64,000 nt of DNA from Desulfuromonas versatilis (lineage in GTDB: Bacteria > Desulfobacterota > Desulfuromonadia > Desulfuromonadales > NIT-T3): assembly GCF_019704135.1 (NCBI RefSeq), contig NZ_AP024355.1, positions 3,329,034 through 3,393,033 of the forward strand. The letters run 5' to 3'. Every line of letters starts with the position of its first letter. Within the stretch, counting starts at the first letter, position 1. The notes below the pieces were generated by a model. The model saw only the letters and a program-made list of their open reading frames with translations, ran no database searches and was not told where the DNA came from. Made by a program: the position numbers and the translations under genes. Of the stretch, positions 1 through 8,718 are shown piece after piece.

Positions 1-1215
1 CTTCATCCCCATCCCCTCGCCCTGGGCGCCCATGGCGTTCCAGTACATGACCGGGTCGATGCTCAGGTTGCGCAACTGCACCAGGTCGACGCCGGCCTCC
101 TCGACCAGGGTCTCCAGCGCCGCCACCTCGTCCTCCCGGTCGCTCACCCCGGGGAACACCAGATAGTTTAACATAGTGAACATGCCGCGGGCCTTCGCCC
201 TGTGGATCGATTCGAGCACGTCGGCGAACTTGTAGCCCCGGGGGCGGTAATAGGCGTTGTAAAAGTGCTCCTGCACCGAGTTCAGCGAGACCCGCACCGA
301 GTCGACCCCGGCGTCGGCCAGCCGGTCGATGGCGTCGGGGATCGAGGCGTTGGAGTTGAAGTTGATGGTCCCGCGTGAGCTCTGCCGGCGCATCTCGCGC
401 ACCGAGGCGCAGATGGTCTCCGCCTGCAGGATCGGGTCCCCCTCGCACCCCTGGCCGAAGGAGACGATGGCGTTCTCGGCCTGCTCGAGGTGCGGCACGG
501 CGACCTCGCAGAGCTCCTGCACCGTCGGCACGAAGCTCAGCCGCTCCTGGCTGGAGGGGCAGCACTCGGGGGCCTCCTGCAGCGAGATGCACCCCAGGCA
601 GCGCGAGTTGCAGACCGGCGAGGTGGGCAGGGGCGCCTCCCAGCGGCGAAAGAAGAGGTTCTTGGCGGCGAAGCAGTGATAGTCCACCGCGCAGCGCGAC
701 AGCTGCTCGAGCAGGCGGTTGCCGGGGTTCTCCCGCAGCGCCTTGCGCACCAGCGGGTCGAGCTGGCGATCGTCGAAGTGCTCCGGGCGCCACTGGGTGT
801 TACGGTCGACCCGGGCCGCGGCGACGTAAAAGCGCTCTTCCTCGACGCACCAGCCCACCGCCGTGTAGGACCACAGCGGCAGCTGCACCTGCTTGCGGCC
901 GTAGTCGGCGGCCGGCAGCAGGGTCCGGGTGTAGGCCGGGGTCATGAAGGCGGAGACCGCCTGGATGGGCCCGCCACCCCAGGAGCGGGGCAGGCTCTGC
1001 GCCGTCAGCAGCTTGCGGCTGCGGCGGTCGAAGCCCATGGGGGGAGTGCCGGGGATGGTGAACAGCCGGCTCCCCTCGGGCAGCGGGATCATCTCGTCGG
1101 GCCGCGGCAGGCGCGCCTGCATGCCGTTCATCCCCGCCAGCAGCAGTTCGGGGTGTTCGAATACTTCGCCGGCGGCGTCGGCCACCACGGCGAGAAAGGT
1201 TTTCTTGCGGCTCAT
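1..1215 (-). CDS. Radical SAM protein, C-terminus cut by window edge
   Basis: The reading frame opens at ATG 1215 and runs off the left edge after 405 residues. A CxxxCxxC cluster (C202, C206, C209; CNSRCLGC) fits the [4Fe-4S]-binding loop of radical SAM enzymes. It is followed by a GQGCEGDP segment, a NFNSNAS strand and a DSVRVSLNS strand, all typical of the radical SAM partial TIM barrel. About 200 residues precede the cluster and read like a soluble N-terminal extension (MSRKKTFLAVVADAAGEVFE). This extension-plus-core form is seen in uncharacterised radical SAM proteins of Geobacter relatives, and the substrate is unknown. The Shine-Dalgarno site is weak (AGGA about 14 nt upstream). The gene is divergent from the next radical SAM gene, with a palindromic repeat between them. 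Confidence 0.85.
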   Translation of the reverse strand, partial: MSRKKTFLAVVADAAGEVFEHPELLLAGMNGMQARLPRPDEMIPLPEGSRLFTIPGTPPMGFDRRSRKLLTAQSLPRSWGGGPIQAVSAFMTPAYTRTLLPAADYGRKQVQLPLWSYTAVGWCVEEERFYVAAARVDRNTQWRPEHFDDRQLDPLVRKALRENPGNRLLEQLSRCAVDYHCFAAKNLFFRRWEAPLPTSPVCNSRCLGCISLQEAPECCPSSQERLSFVPTVQELCEVAVPHLEQAENAIVSFGQGCEGDPILQAETICASVREMRRQSSRGTINFNSNASIPDAIDRLADAGVDSVRVSLNSVQEHFYNAYYRPRGYKFADVLESIHRAKARGMFTMLNYLVFPGVSDREDEVAALETLVEEAGVDLVQLRNLSIDPVMYWNAMGAQGEGMGMK

Positions 1216-1269
1216 GCCTGAATTATATCCTGACTTTGCTTGTTGAAATTCAAATGGCCAATTTGTTTA

Positions 1270-1346
1270 CCACGAAGCACACGAAGGGCACGAAGAAAAA
1301 ATTAAATTGAGGATTTTCTTCGTGTTCTTCGTGGCCCTCGTGGTGA
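1270..1346. repeat. Inverted pair of 9-bp tandem repeats (CACGAAG type)
   Basis: The left arm holds three 9-bp units ending in CACGAAG (1270-1296) followed by an A-run. The right arm holds the reverse complement, three units of the CTTCGTGNN type (about 1318-1344). The arms could form a long imperfect hairpin between two divergent genes. Neither coding potential nor a clear promoter is visible inside it. Confidence 0.75.
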
Positions 1347-1470
1347 AAACGGGCTTTTCGGGTTCAGCCTGCCAAATGGATTCCCGATGAAAACAAGCGG
1401 AAACGATAACACAACTGTGCAGAAAATGGAATGTTTCTCCCCTGAACCCGCCCCCCGGCCAGTTTGCCCT

Positions 1471-1498
1471 TTGCAAGCGCACGGGGCTCGGCTATGCT
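1471..1498 (+). promoter_or_regulatory. Candidate sigma-70 promoter of the DUF4080 radical SAM gene
   Basis: TTGCAA (1471-1476), a 16-nt spacer and TATGCT (1493-1498). The predicted transcription start (about 1505) coincides with ATG 1506, so the mRNA could be leaderless. This agrees with the lack of a Shine-Dalgarno site in front of that ATG. Confidence 0.4.
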
Positions 1499-1505
1499 CC
1501 AGGCC

Positions 1506-3212
1506 ATGCGCACGATTCTGACCACCCTGCACAGCAAGTTCATCCACCCCAGCCTGGCCCTGCCCTGCCTGGCCGCCTACTGCGGCGAGGGCTGCGGCGA
1601 GCTGCTGATTCGCGAGTTCACCGTTCACGAGCCCCGGGAAAACGTGCTGGCCGCCCTGCTCGCCGAGGCCCCCGACGTGGTCGCCTTTTCGGTCTATCTC
1701 TGGAACCGCCGCGAAACCCTCGAACTGGCCGACGCCCTGGCGGCGGCCCGGCCCGAGCTGCGCGTGGTGCTGGGCGGCCCCGAAGTCTCCTTCGAGGGGC
1801 CCGGGCTGTTTGAGCGCCACCCGGGGCTCGCCGCCCTGGTGCGCGGCGAGGGGGAGATCCCCCTGCGCGCCCTGCTGCGGGCCTGGCAGCGGGGCGCGCA
1901 GCCCGCGGGGGTGGCGCGGCTCGCCTGGCGCGACGCCGATCGCGTCGTCGAGGGCCCCGCGGGGGCGCCGCTGGCGCGGCTCGACGAGATCCCCTCCCCC
2001 TTCGCTCTGGGGCTGGTCGATTTTTCCCGCGGCTTCGTCTATGTGGAAACCAGCCGCGGCTGCCCGTACCGCTGCGCCTTTTGCATGAGCGCCCTCGACG
2101 AGTCGGTGCGCAGCTTCTCCATGGAGCGGATCCGCGCCGACCTCGGCCTGCTCATGGAGCGGCGGGTGCCGAAGGTCAAGCTGGTCGACCGCACCTTCAA
2201 CTACGACGCCGCGCGGGCCCTGGAGATCTTCCGCTTCATCCTCGAGCACAACCGCGGCAGCCACTTTCACTTCGAGATCGGCGCCCACCTGCTCGACGCC
2301 GCCACCCTGGAGCTGCTCGCCGAGGTCCCGGAGGGGATGTTCCAGTTCGAGATCGGCGTCCAGTCGACCCTCGCCGACACCCTGGCGGCCATCGACCGCC
2401 GCGCTTCGCTGGAGCGGCTCGAAGCCAACGTCCGCAGCCTGCGGCAGATGGGCAACATCCACCTGCACCTCGACCTGATCGCCGGCCTGCCCGGCGAGGG
2501 CTACCGGGAGTTTCTCGCCTCCATCGACCGGGTGGCGGCGCTGCGCCCCCAGCACCTGCAGATCGAACCGGTCAAGCTGCTGCCCGGCGCCCCGCTGCGG
2601 CTGCGCGCCGCGCAGCTCGGCATCCGCTTCGACCCCCATCCCCCCTACGCCGTCCTGGGCACCCCGGAGCTGAAGTTCGAGCAGATCGAGCAGCTGCGGG
2701 GGATCAGCCGCCTGCTCGACCTGAGCTTCAACAGCGGTCGCTTCGATGGATTTCTCGAGGGGCTGCAGGCGGCCTGCGGTTCACTCTCAGCGGCGCTGGA
2801 GCGGCTCGAGGCCTTCTGGCGCGAGCAGGGCCTGTTCCGTCATCCCCTTTCGCAGCGCGGTGTGTTCGAAAAGATGGGGGAGTTCGTCGAGGCGGGATTT
2901 TCCGGCGAACTGGGGCAGGAGCTGCGCGAACGGCTGGGGCGCGACTTCGCCCGCAGCGAAAGGGTGGTGCCGGGCAACGCCCCGGCGTTTCTCGACTCGG
3001 AACTGAGCCCGGAGGAGCAGCAACGGGTGCGCGCCGCGGTCCGCGAACAGACCGAGGCCATCCGCGGCCAGGGGATCAAGCTGCAGCATTTCGCCGCCCC
3101 CTTCGAGCGGCTGCCGGAAAAGCGGGGACGCCAGGTGCTGCTGTTTCTCTACTTCAGCAAAACCGGCGCAGGGCTGCGGGTCGAAGAGCGACTCCTGACT
3201 CCTGACTCCTGA
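1506..3212 (+). CDS. B12-binding-domain radical SAM protein (DUF4080 type)
   Basis: 568 residues from ATG 1506 (MRTILTTLHSKFIHPSLAL); the opening matches the usual N-terminus of this family, so it is preferred over in-frame ATGs at 1464 and 1494. The N-terminal ~130 residues form a cobalamin-binding-like Rossmann domain (VVAFSVYLWN, VVLGGPEVS). The radical SAM cluster CPYRCAFC lies at residues 186-193, and a C-terminal DUF4080-like region follows. Such proteins are usually annotated as B12-binding radical SAM enzymes of unknown substrate. Oddity: the last codons and the TGA stop are made by three GACTCCT heptamers (3190-3212), so the extreme C-terminus (LLTPDS) looks acquired from an intergenic repeat. 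Confidence 0.88.
   Translation: MRTILTTLHSKFIHPSLALPCLAAYCGEGCGELLIREFTVHEPRENVLAALLAEAPDVVAFSVYLWNRRETLELADALAAARPELRVVLGGPEVSFEGPGLFERHPGLAALVRGEGEIPLRALLRAWQRGAQPAGVARLAWRDADRVVEGPAGAPLARLDEIPSPFALGLVDFSRGFVYVETSRGCPYRCAFCMSALDESVRSFSMERIRADLGLLMERRVPKVKLVDRTFNYDAARALEIFRFILEHNRGSHFHFEIGAHLLDAATLELLAEVPEGMFQFEIGVQSTLADTLAAIDRRASLERLEANVRSLRQMGNIHLHLDLIAGLPGEGYREFLASIDRVAALRPQHLQIEPVKLLPGAPLRLRAAQLGIRFDPHPPYAVLGTPELKFEQIEQLRGISRLLDLSFNSGRFDGFLEGLQAACGSLSAALERLEAFWREQGLFRHPLSQRGVFEKMGEFVEAGFSGELGQELRERLGRDFARSERVVPGNAPAFLDSELSPEEQQRVRAAVREQTEAIRGQGIKLQHFAAPFERLPEKRGRQVLLFLYFSKTGAGLRVEERLLTPDS
3190..3212 (+). repeat. Heptamer tandem repeat (GACTCCT)x3 at a gene end
   Basis: Three perfect 7-bp units (3190-3196, 3197-3203, 3204-3210) followed by GA. 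The repeat encodes the last residues of the upstream radical SAM protein and contributes its TGA stop. It belongs with the other 7-bp arrays near 12.2, 13.0 and 40.7 kb. Confidence 0.8.
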
Positions 3213-3249
3213 AGCTCCCTTCTTCCTTCTCCCCTCTCCCTCACAACAC

Positions 3250-4155
3250 TCAACGCATCCCGAAAAGCCGCCTGATTTTCCTGGCCTTGAGCTTTTTGCG
3301 GATCTCTTCGATCTGGGTGTCCACCTCCTCGGCGCCGCGGCGGATGATCTCCTTGGCCTGGGAGAAATCGGCCCAGTGGATCTTGCTGACGCTGGGCCGA
3401 AGCACGTAGTCGGCGTTTTCGAGCAATTTTTCCGAGAGCATGTACCGGGTGATGGCGTCGGCCCGGAACACCGTGTCGAGGCCGTTGTCGGGCTCTTCGA
3501 ATTCGCGGATCTCGCTGCTCACGTCGACCCCGATGACGAAATCGGCGCCCAGCCCCCGCGCCGGCGCCACCGGTACGGCGTCGATCCAGCCGCCGTCCAC
3601 CAGCAGCCGGCCGTCGTGTCGCACCGGATGCAGGATGCCCGGCAGGGCGCAGGTGGCGGCGATAGCCTGGCGCAGGCTGCCGCGATCGAGCACGACCTCG
3701 CGCCCCGAGATCAGATCGAGGGCTGCGGCCGCGAAGGGGAGCTGCAGTTCCTCGATGGCCACGTCATCCACCAGGAAACCGAAGTTTTTGTCGGCGACTT
3801 CCTCCGAAACGAAGGCGCGGCGGGTCATCGACATGGTGTAGAAGAAGCTCTTGCGGGCCAGTTGGGAGAAGCGGAAGAACAGCCCTTCGCCGTCTACCAG
3901 GTCCTTTTCGACCATAAAATCGAACTTCGATTCCTGAAAGGCCTCGCTGCCGAGATAGGCCTCGATCCGCTGCTTGAGGTAGGGCACCTCGGGCCGGAAG
4001 GCGTAAATCGCGCCGATAACCGCTCCCATGCTGGTGCCGGTGACCACATCGACCGGCACCCGGTGTTTCAGCAGCCCTTCGATCACGCCGATATGCGCCA
4101 GTGCCCGGGCGGCTCCGCCCCCCAGGGCCAGGCCGACTTTCAATCCTCTGCTCAA
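3250..4155 (-). CDS. Patatin-like phospholipase family protein (RssA/NTE type)
   Basis: 301 residues. The oxyanion-hole motif GGGAARALAH (about residues 12-21), the nucleophile elbow GTSMG (40-44, Ser42) and a DGG catalytic aspartate motif (near residue 190, LLVDGGWIDAVPV) together define an intact patatin Ser-Asp dyad. Patatin-like proteins hydrolyse acyl chains of phospholipids or lysophospholipids; the bacterial RssA group is mostly uncharacterised. No signal peptide or membrane segment is evident, so a cytoplasmic or membrane-peripheral location is likely. The C-terminus is basic (KKLKARKIRRLFGMR). It lies about 30 bp downstream of the next gene on the same strand and may be co-transcribed with it. 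Confidence 0.92.
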   Translation of the reverse strand: MSRGLKVGLALGGGAARALAHIGVIEGLLKHRVPVDVVTGTSMGAVIGAIYAFRPEVPYLKQRIEAYLGSEAFQESKFDFMVEKDLVDGEGLFFRFSQLARKSFFYTMSMTRRAFVSEEVADKNFGFLVDDVAIEELQLPFAAAALDLISGREVVLDRGSLRQAIAATCALPGILHPVRHDGRLLVDGGWIDAVPVAPARGLGADFVIGVDVSSEIREFEEPDNGLDTVFRADAITRYMLSEKLLENADYVLRPSVSKIHWADFSQAKEIIRRGAEEVDTQIEEIRKKLKARKIRRLFGMR

Positions 4156-4185
4156 GCGTTCACCTCCCCGAAAGCGCTGCCTCGA

Positions 4186-5880
4186 TCAGTCCATTCTGAC
4201 AATCAACCCGCTCAGATAGCGGGGGTCGAGATCCTCGACAGGCTGGGCACAGAATTCCTGCTCCCACAGGCCGAGACAGTAGTCACCGAAAGCGCCCGCC
4301 CCGGGCGCCAGCGATTCCAGCCAGTGCACGGTTTCACTGCGCAGCGCCTGGTGCAGCTGGCCTTCGGCGCAGATCCGCGCGTGCAGTTCGGGAAGCTGGG
4401 CCTGCGGAATCGGCTCGGGGAGAAACGGCCTGCCCAGCACCCGGTTGGCCAGGGCGGTCAGGAAAAAATCGGACAGGGCCAGGTCCTCCGGGTCGTCCGG
4501 GAAACACCCCTCGAGGCGCAGTTCGGCCGGCGCGCTCAGCTGGAAGGGGAAATGCTCCTGGAACAAGGCCGCCTGCACTTCGAGCCGGCCGAGCCACTCG
4601 CCGCTGAGGCGCAGTTCGCTGAGACTCGAGAAGGGGCGCTCGCCGCCCCGGTCTTCCTGTTCGAGCCCCTCGAAGAAGCGGGGTTTGCGCCGGGAAAGCC
4701 CGTCGAGCAGGGCGCGGAAGGGCCCGTCCAGGTAGGGAGCGAGCGCCCCTTTGGCAAGCGGCGTCGCGCGCCGCTGCAGTTCCAGCGTCAGACTGAAGCC
4801 AAGGCGGAACAGAACCTCCAGGTAGATCTCCTCGAGCAGCCCCGTCGCCTTTTGCAGGTCTCCCCCCGAGAGGTGCTCCAGGGCCAGGTTGACATACCGG
4901 TAGACCTCGTCGGTCTGCTCCTGGACCTGCTGCACGTCCCCGACGTCGGTGCGGTCGGCAACCATCACCTTGTTGAGCAGGTAGGTCAGCTCCCAGCAGA
5001 AACCGGAGCTCACCCCGCCGGCGAGGATCTCGGCCAGCAGGTTCCTGGGCCGCGCCGCGGCCAGCGCGAAGCCGGGAGCCTCCACCCCCTCCTCGCCGGG
5101 CAGGACGCCGCTCTTGCGGTAGCCGGCCGGGTCGAAGCCGGCCGGATCGATAAAGGCGTAGACCCCCAGCGCCTCGAAGGGATCGGGGAACCCGCGGTCC
5201 TGCAGGCGACCGGTGCGCAGGCGGTAGACCTCTTCCTCGAGCAGCGACTCCTGCTCCCAGCGAACCGCCTCGAGAAGCTGGGCGGCAAAGGCTTCATCGC
5301 GGCGGAACAGAAGCTCGAGCAGGTAATTCACGATCTTGCCCCCCTCCGCGTCGAGGTATTCGACCTCGTAGCCGCCGGCCGCCCCCGAGCGGGCCTCGTC
5401 GTCGTCGACATCCGCGGGGCTGCGGGTGACGCTGAGAAACTTCTTCAGCAGCAGCACCAGCAGTTCCTGGTCGATCTCGCGCAGCGTGGCGAAGACCCTG
5501 TCTTCCTCCCCCTCGGCCAGCACCTGCAGCCATTGCAGGGCGGCGCTCCCCTCGAGAAGCTGGTCGCGCCAGCAGTCGAGGTCGAGAAAAGTGGTGAACT
5601 GCTCGGTGGTGACCAGCTCCATCAACTCCGGAACGTTCTCCGGGCCGAGTTCCTTGATCAGCATGAACAGCTCCTGGGACGGCAGCCGCCGCACCAGGCG
5701 GCGCACGTCGCTGGCTTCGAGCAGCAGTTCGTATTTCTGACGCCCGCGGGCCCGGCGCACGATATCCAGGCGTTCGCTCGGGCTGAGGGCGTTGAATTCC
5801 TTGGCGGTGATGCTGCGCGGTTCGCGCAGCAGGGTCAGGTGCCCCACCTTTTTCTCCGGGGGCAGGTCGATTTTGGTCAT
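4186..5880 (-). CDS. Conserved protein, probably DUF6178 family
   Basis: 564 residues, acidic and leucine-rich, almost entirely helical by composition, with no signal peptide, membrane span or catalytic motif that I can identify. It starts MTKIDLPPEKKVGHL and its first third (LSPSERLDIVRRARGRQKYELLLEA) resembles the large helical proteins labelled DUF6178 in Geobacter-type genomes. That family assignment is from memory of similar sequences and is not certain. The function is unknown. It precedes the patatin gene with a 30-bp gap, suggesting a two-gene operon, and faces away from the XdhC-like gene. Confidence 0.75.
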   Translation of the reverse strand: MTKIDLPPEKKVGHLTLLREPRSITAKEFNALSPSERLDIVRRARGRQKYELLLEASDVRRLVRRLPSQELFMLIKELGPENVPELMELVTTEQFTTFLDLDCWRDQLLEGSAALQWLQVLAEGEEDRVFATLREIDQELLVLLLKKFLSVTRSPADVDDDEARSGAAGGYEVEYLDAEGGKIVNYLLELLFRRDEAFAAQLLEAVRWEQESLLEEEVYRLRTGRLQDRGFPDPFEALGVYAFIDPAGFDPAGYRKSGVLPGEEGVEAPGFALAAARPRNLLAEILAGGVSSGFCWELTYLLNKVMVADRTDVGDVQQVQEQTDEVYRYVNLALEHLSGGDLQKATGLLEEIYLEVLFRLGFSLTLELQRRATPLAKGALAPYLDGPFRALLDGLSRRKPRFFEGLEQEDRGGERPFSSLSELRLSGEWLGRLEVQAALFQEHFPFQLSAPAELRLEGCFPDDPEDLALSDFFLTALANRVLGRPFLPEPIPQAQLPELHARICAEGQLHQALRSETVHWLESLAPGAGAFGDYCLGLWEQEFCAQPVEDLDPRYLSGLIVRMD

Positions 5881-5973
5881 TCAGTTAAACTCCTTGGACA
5901 GCGCGGTTTTTTCAAGTCTGCCAATGTAATCCAGGGGGCCGGTTTGGTCAAGTGTTTGCGGCACCTCTCCCCC

Positions 5974-6001
5974 TTGCAGGGGGCTCGAAGCTTGCTACAC
6001 T
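5974..6001 (+). promoter_or_regulatory. Candidate sigma-70 promoter of the XdhC-like gene
   Basis: TTGCAG (5974-5979), 16-nt spacer, TACACT (5996-6001), about 45 bp upstream of the ribosome site AGAGGTGA and ATG 6051. This supports the downstream ATG rather than an in-frame start at 5952, which would lie upstream of the promoter. Confidence 0.45.
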
Positions 6002-6050
6002 AACCCTTAGGTGCCGGGCGCCTCACGCCCTGCCGACAGAGGTGACCTGC

Positions 6051-6875
6051 ATGGACGATCTCCATATTTACGAAGAAATCATTCGCCTGCACAAGGCTCG
6101 CCGTTCCGCGGCCCTGGCGACCCTGGTCGAGGGTTCCGACGCGCCGCAGCGCAGGGTCGGGGCGAAGATGCTGGTGCGCGATGACGGCTCCACCCTCGGG
6201 ACCCTGGGTGGCGGGCCGCTGGAAAGCGAAGTGATCGACATCGCCGCCCAGGTGATCCGGGAGGAGACGCCCCGCAGCGTCCCCTTCGAACTGGCGGCGC
6301 CCAAGGGGGGGCCGGGCCTCGGCCGACTGCTGGTGTTCATCGAGCCCGCCACCCTGCCGCCACACCTGTTCATCATCGGCGCTGGCGGCGTCGGCCGGGC
6401 GGTTGCCGGCGGGGCCCGCTCGGCGGGTTTCGCCGTCACCAGCATCGAGCCTCCGGCCGAAGCCCCGGGCTACGAGGTGGACGGCAACGCCAGCCGCTCC
6501 CTGGAAGACCAGCCCCGGGCCCTGCTCGAGGATTTTCCGGTGGATCGCCGGGGGTACATCCTGATCGCCTGCGGCGACCCGCAACTCGATTTTCCCGTCG
6601 CCCGGGAGGCGCTGCAGACCGAGGCCTGCTACATCGGCCTGCTGGGCAGCAAACGCCAGCGCATGGCCCTGGAGCGCTACCTGGCCAAGGAGGGGGTAGC
6701 CTCGGAGAGCTTCGCCCGGATCATCTCGCCGGTCGGCCTGGAGATCGGCGCGGAAACCCCGGAGGAGATCGCCGTCAGCATCGTCGCCCAGTTGGTACAG
6801 CACCGCCGGCTGCATGCCGCCGCACCGGCTGCCCGCAGGGAGACTCAGGGCCAATCGCCCCCCCTCCACGGCTGA
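6051..6875 (+). CDS. XdhC/CoxI family protein
   Basis: 274 residues from ATG 6051, preceded by AGAGGTGA. The N-terminal XdhC/CoxI segment includes GAKMLVRDDGSTLGTLGGGPLE (split here: GTLGGGPLES is the hallmark), and the C-terminal XdhC Rossmann domain has a GAGGVG nucleotide motif near residue 109 and the family motif YIGLLGSKRQ. XdhC proteins help insert or sulfurate the molybdenum cofactor of xanthine dehydrogenase-like hydroxylases. No molybdenum hydroxylase gene is adjacent, so the client enzyme must be elsewhere or the protein has another redox-cofactor role. The tail (AAPAARRETQGQSPPLHG) is low-complexity and probably disordered. Confidence 0.9.
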   Translation: MDDLHIYEEIIRLHKARRSAALATLVEGSDAPQRRVGAKMLVRDDGSTLGTLGGGPLESEVIDIAAQVIREETPRSVPFELAAPKGGPGLGRLLVFIEPATLPPHLFIIGAGGVGRAVAGGARSAGFAVTSIEPPAEAPGYEVDGNASRSLEDQPRALLEDFPVDRRGYILIACGDPQLDFPVAREALQTEACYIGLLGSKRQRMALERYLAKEGVASESFARIISPVGLEIGAETPEEIAVSIVAQLVQHRRLHAAAPAARRETQGQSPPLHG

Positions 6876-7110
6876 ACCGCGGAAGCCCGTCGGAATTTGT
6901 CACCGCCACCCGGTCCTTTCCCCGCCGGGGAAGCCCCAAGGCAGCCAGCACCCGGAACCTGCCTTCCTGATTTCGGCCACTTGGCGCCCCTTCCCTCCGC
7001 TCTTGCCGCTGGCAGAGCTCTTGCTAAATCAATCCTGCAAGCCTTAACCTTGGGGCGCGTTTCGCCCCCCGGGAATTCGCAACCCAATCCACCGCGAAGA
7101 GGACTCGACC

Positions 7111-8640
7111 TTGTTTCTGACGGCCCTGAAGCACCGTTTCGGCCCGCCGACCATGCCGGCCCCCCTCGCCTGGGGGTGCTCGGCAGTGGCGCTGGCCCTG
7201 CTTCTGGCGCCGGCCGTGGGGCGGGCGGCAGAAGGGTCGCGGGTGGGGCCGTTCCCCATCGTCTACCCCGCGTCGGTTTCGGCGGTAACCGACACCGACG
7301 GTGACGGTCTCGGCGATGATCGGGATCAATGTCCGGGAACCCCCCTGGGGCATTCGGTGGATGCGCGCGGCTGCGCGCCCTCGCAGCTCGACGCCGACAG
7401 CGACGGGTTCATGGACCACGTGGACGCCTGTCCGGAAACCCGGCCCGGGGCCCCGATCGTCGCCAACGGCTGCTCCGCCGAACAGCTGGGCAAGCCGGCC
7501 GCAGGCGAAACCGCCGCCGCGGCCCAGGAGCCGCTTAACCAGTCCGCAACCCTGGAGCCGCTTTTCGCCGCCCTCATCGACAAGCCCCCCGGGGCGTCCC
7601 CGGCCTATGACCGCGACGGCGACGGCTTTGCCGCCGCGGCCTTCGGCGGCGACGACTGCGACGACAATTCCCCCTCCGTCCATCCGGGGGCGCCGGAAAT
7701 CCCCTACAACCTGGCGGATGAAAACTGCAACGGCATGGCCGACGACGACGATTTCGACCAGGACGGCCTCCCCTCCTCCCTCGACCCCGACGATACCGAC
7801 CCGGCGCTCTCCGTCAGCCGGGGCAGGGGGTTGGATGGGACCCTCCCGGCGGCCATCGCCGGGCCTGCGCCCGGCGCCCCACACCCGGCCGAGGCCGGGG
7901 TGGATTGCAGTTCCTGCCATGGCCGCAGCGAGCCCCCGGAAAGCGGCTGCACCGCGGCTGCCGGGTTCGCCTCCGCGACCCCTCTGGACTGCTCCGGCTG
8001 CCACTCCGGGCGGCACCTCTCCTCGGCCGTCAACCGCCACCTGCCGCGGGTGGCCTGCCCGAGCTGTCATCTGCCCCCAACCGCCCGCGGCTTGGGTACC
8101 GGGGGAAAAGTGTCGGCAGCACCGGGGCCCCAACTGCGCTTCTGGGACGGCCGCAGCCCCGATCCCCAGGCCCTCCCGGAACCGGCACCGGCCCTGGGCA
8201 GAGAGAGCAACGGGGGAAAGCTCTACCCCTTTGTCTTTCGCGCCGCCGAACTGGCGGTCACCCGGCAGACCCGCCAGGCGATCGAATTCGACGCCGACGC
8301 CTATCTCGCCACCGGCGACCCCGACGCGGCGGTGCGCCGCGGCCTGGAGAGGATGGGGCTGCCCGCCGACACCCCCTACGACTGGATCAGCACCGTCGCC
8401 TGGCAGCCCCTGGCCCGCGAGGTCGGCTCCGTCGACACCGCCCTGGGCTGCCTCGACTGCCACGGCAACGAGCGCATCGACTTCACCGCCCTGGGTTACG
8501 GCCTCAAGGGCCCCGCGGAGGAACTCTGCACCCAATGCCATGGCGACCTCCCCTCGCGGGGGTTTCTCGCCACCCACGACCGGCATGTGACCCGCCGGGG
8601 GTTCGACTGCGGCGTCTGCCACCGCTTCAGCGGCTCCTGA
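7111..8640 (+). CDS. Secreted hexahaem c-type cytochrome with TSP3 and MopE-like metal-binding repeats
   Basis: 509 residues from TTG 7111, preceded by GAAGAGGA with good spacing (an alternative is ATG 7153, which lacks a ribosome site). A signal peptide ends near GRAAEG. Two thrombospondin type-3-like calcium repeats follow (DTDGDGLGDDRDQCPGTP; DADSDGFMDHVDACPET), then a MopE-type segment (DRDGDGFAA, GDDCDDN, DENCNG, DQDGLPSSLDPDD), then six CxxCH haem sites near residues 265, 293, 315, 446, 472 and 501. This layout suggests an exported redox protein anchored or stabilised by calcium outside the inner membrane. It is followed by a strong terminator, so it is probably monocistronic. The redox partner is unknown. 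Confidence 0.85.
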   Translation: MFLTALKHRFGPPTMPAPLAWGCSAVALALLLAPAVGRAAEGSRVGPFPIVYPASVSAVTDTDGDGLGDDRDQCPGTPLGHSVDARGCAPSQLDADSDGFMDHVDACPETRPGAPIVANGCSAEQLGKPAAGETAAAAQEPLNQSATLEPLFAALIDKPPGASPAYDRDGDGFAAAAFGGDDCDDNSPSVHPGAPEIPYNLADENCNGMADDDDFDQDGLPSSLDPDDTDPALSVSRGRGLDGTLPAAIAGPAPGAPHPAEAGVDCSSCHGRSEPPESGCTAAAGFASATPLDCSGCHSGRHLSSAVNRHLPRVACPSCHLPPTARGLGTGGKVSAAPGPQLRFWDGRSPDPQALPEPAPALGRESNGGKLYPFVFRAAELAVTRQTRQAIEFDADAYLATGDPDAAVRRGLERMGLPADTPYDWISTVAWQPLAREVGSVDTALGCLDCHGNERIDFTALGYGLKGPAEELCTQCHGDLPSRGFLATHDRHVTRRGFDCGVCHRFSGS

Positions 8641-8672
8641 GCCGGTCGGCATCTGCCATGCAATCTCCCTCC

Positions 8673-8698
8673 GGGCGCCCTCGCGGCGCCCTTTTTTT
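8673..8698 (+). terminator. Rho-independent terminator after the hexahaem cytochrome
   Basis: GGGCGCC / GGCGCCC stem with a 5-nt loop (8673-8691) followed by seven T (8692-8698), 33 bp after the cytochrome stop codon. Confidence 0.9.
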
Positions 8699-8718
8699 AT
8701 AGCTTCCTTTGGCCGCCC

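Noticed and set aside
3376..6003. 875-residue open frame opposite the patatin-like and DUF6178-type genes
   Set aside because: High-GC antisense shadow: it lies wholly across two well-supported minus-strand genes and its protein is low-complexity (Gln/Gly/Ala-rich) with no domain.
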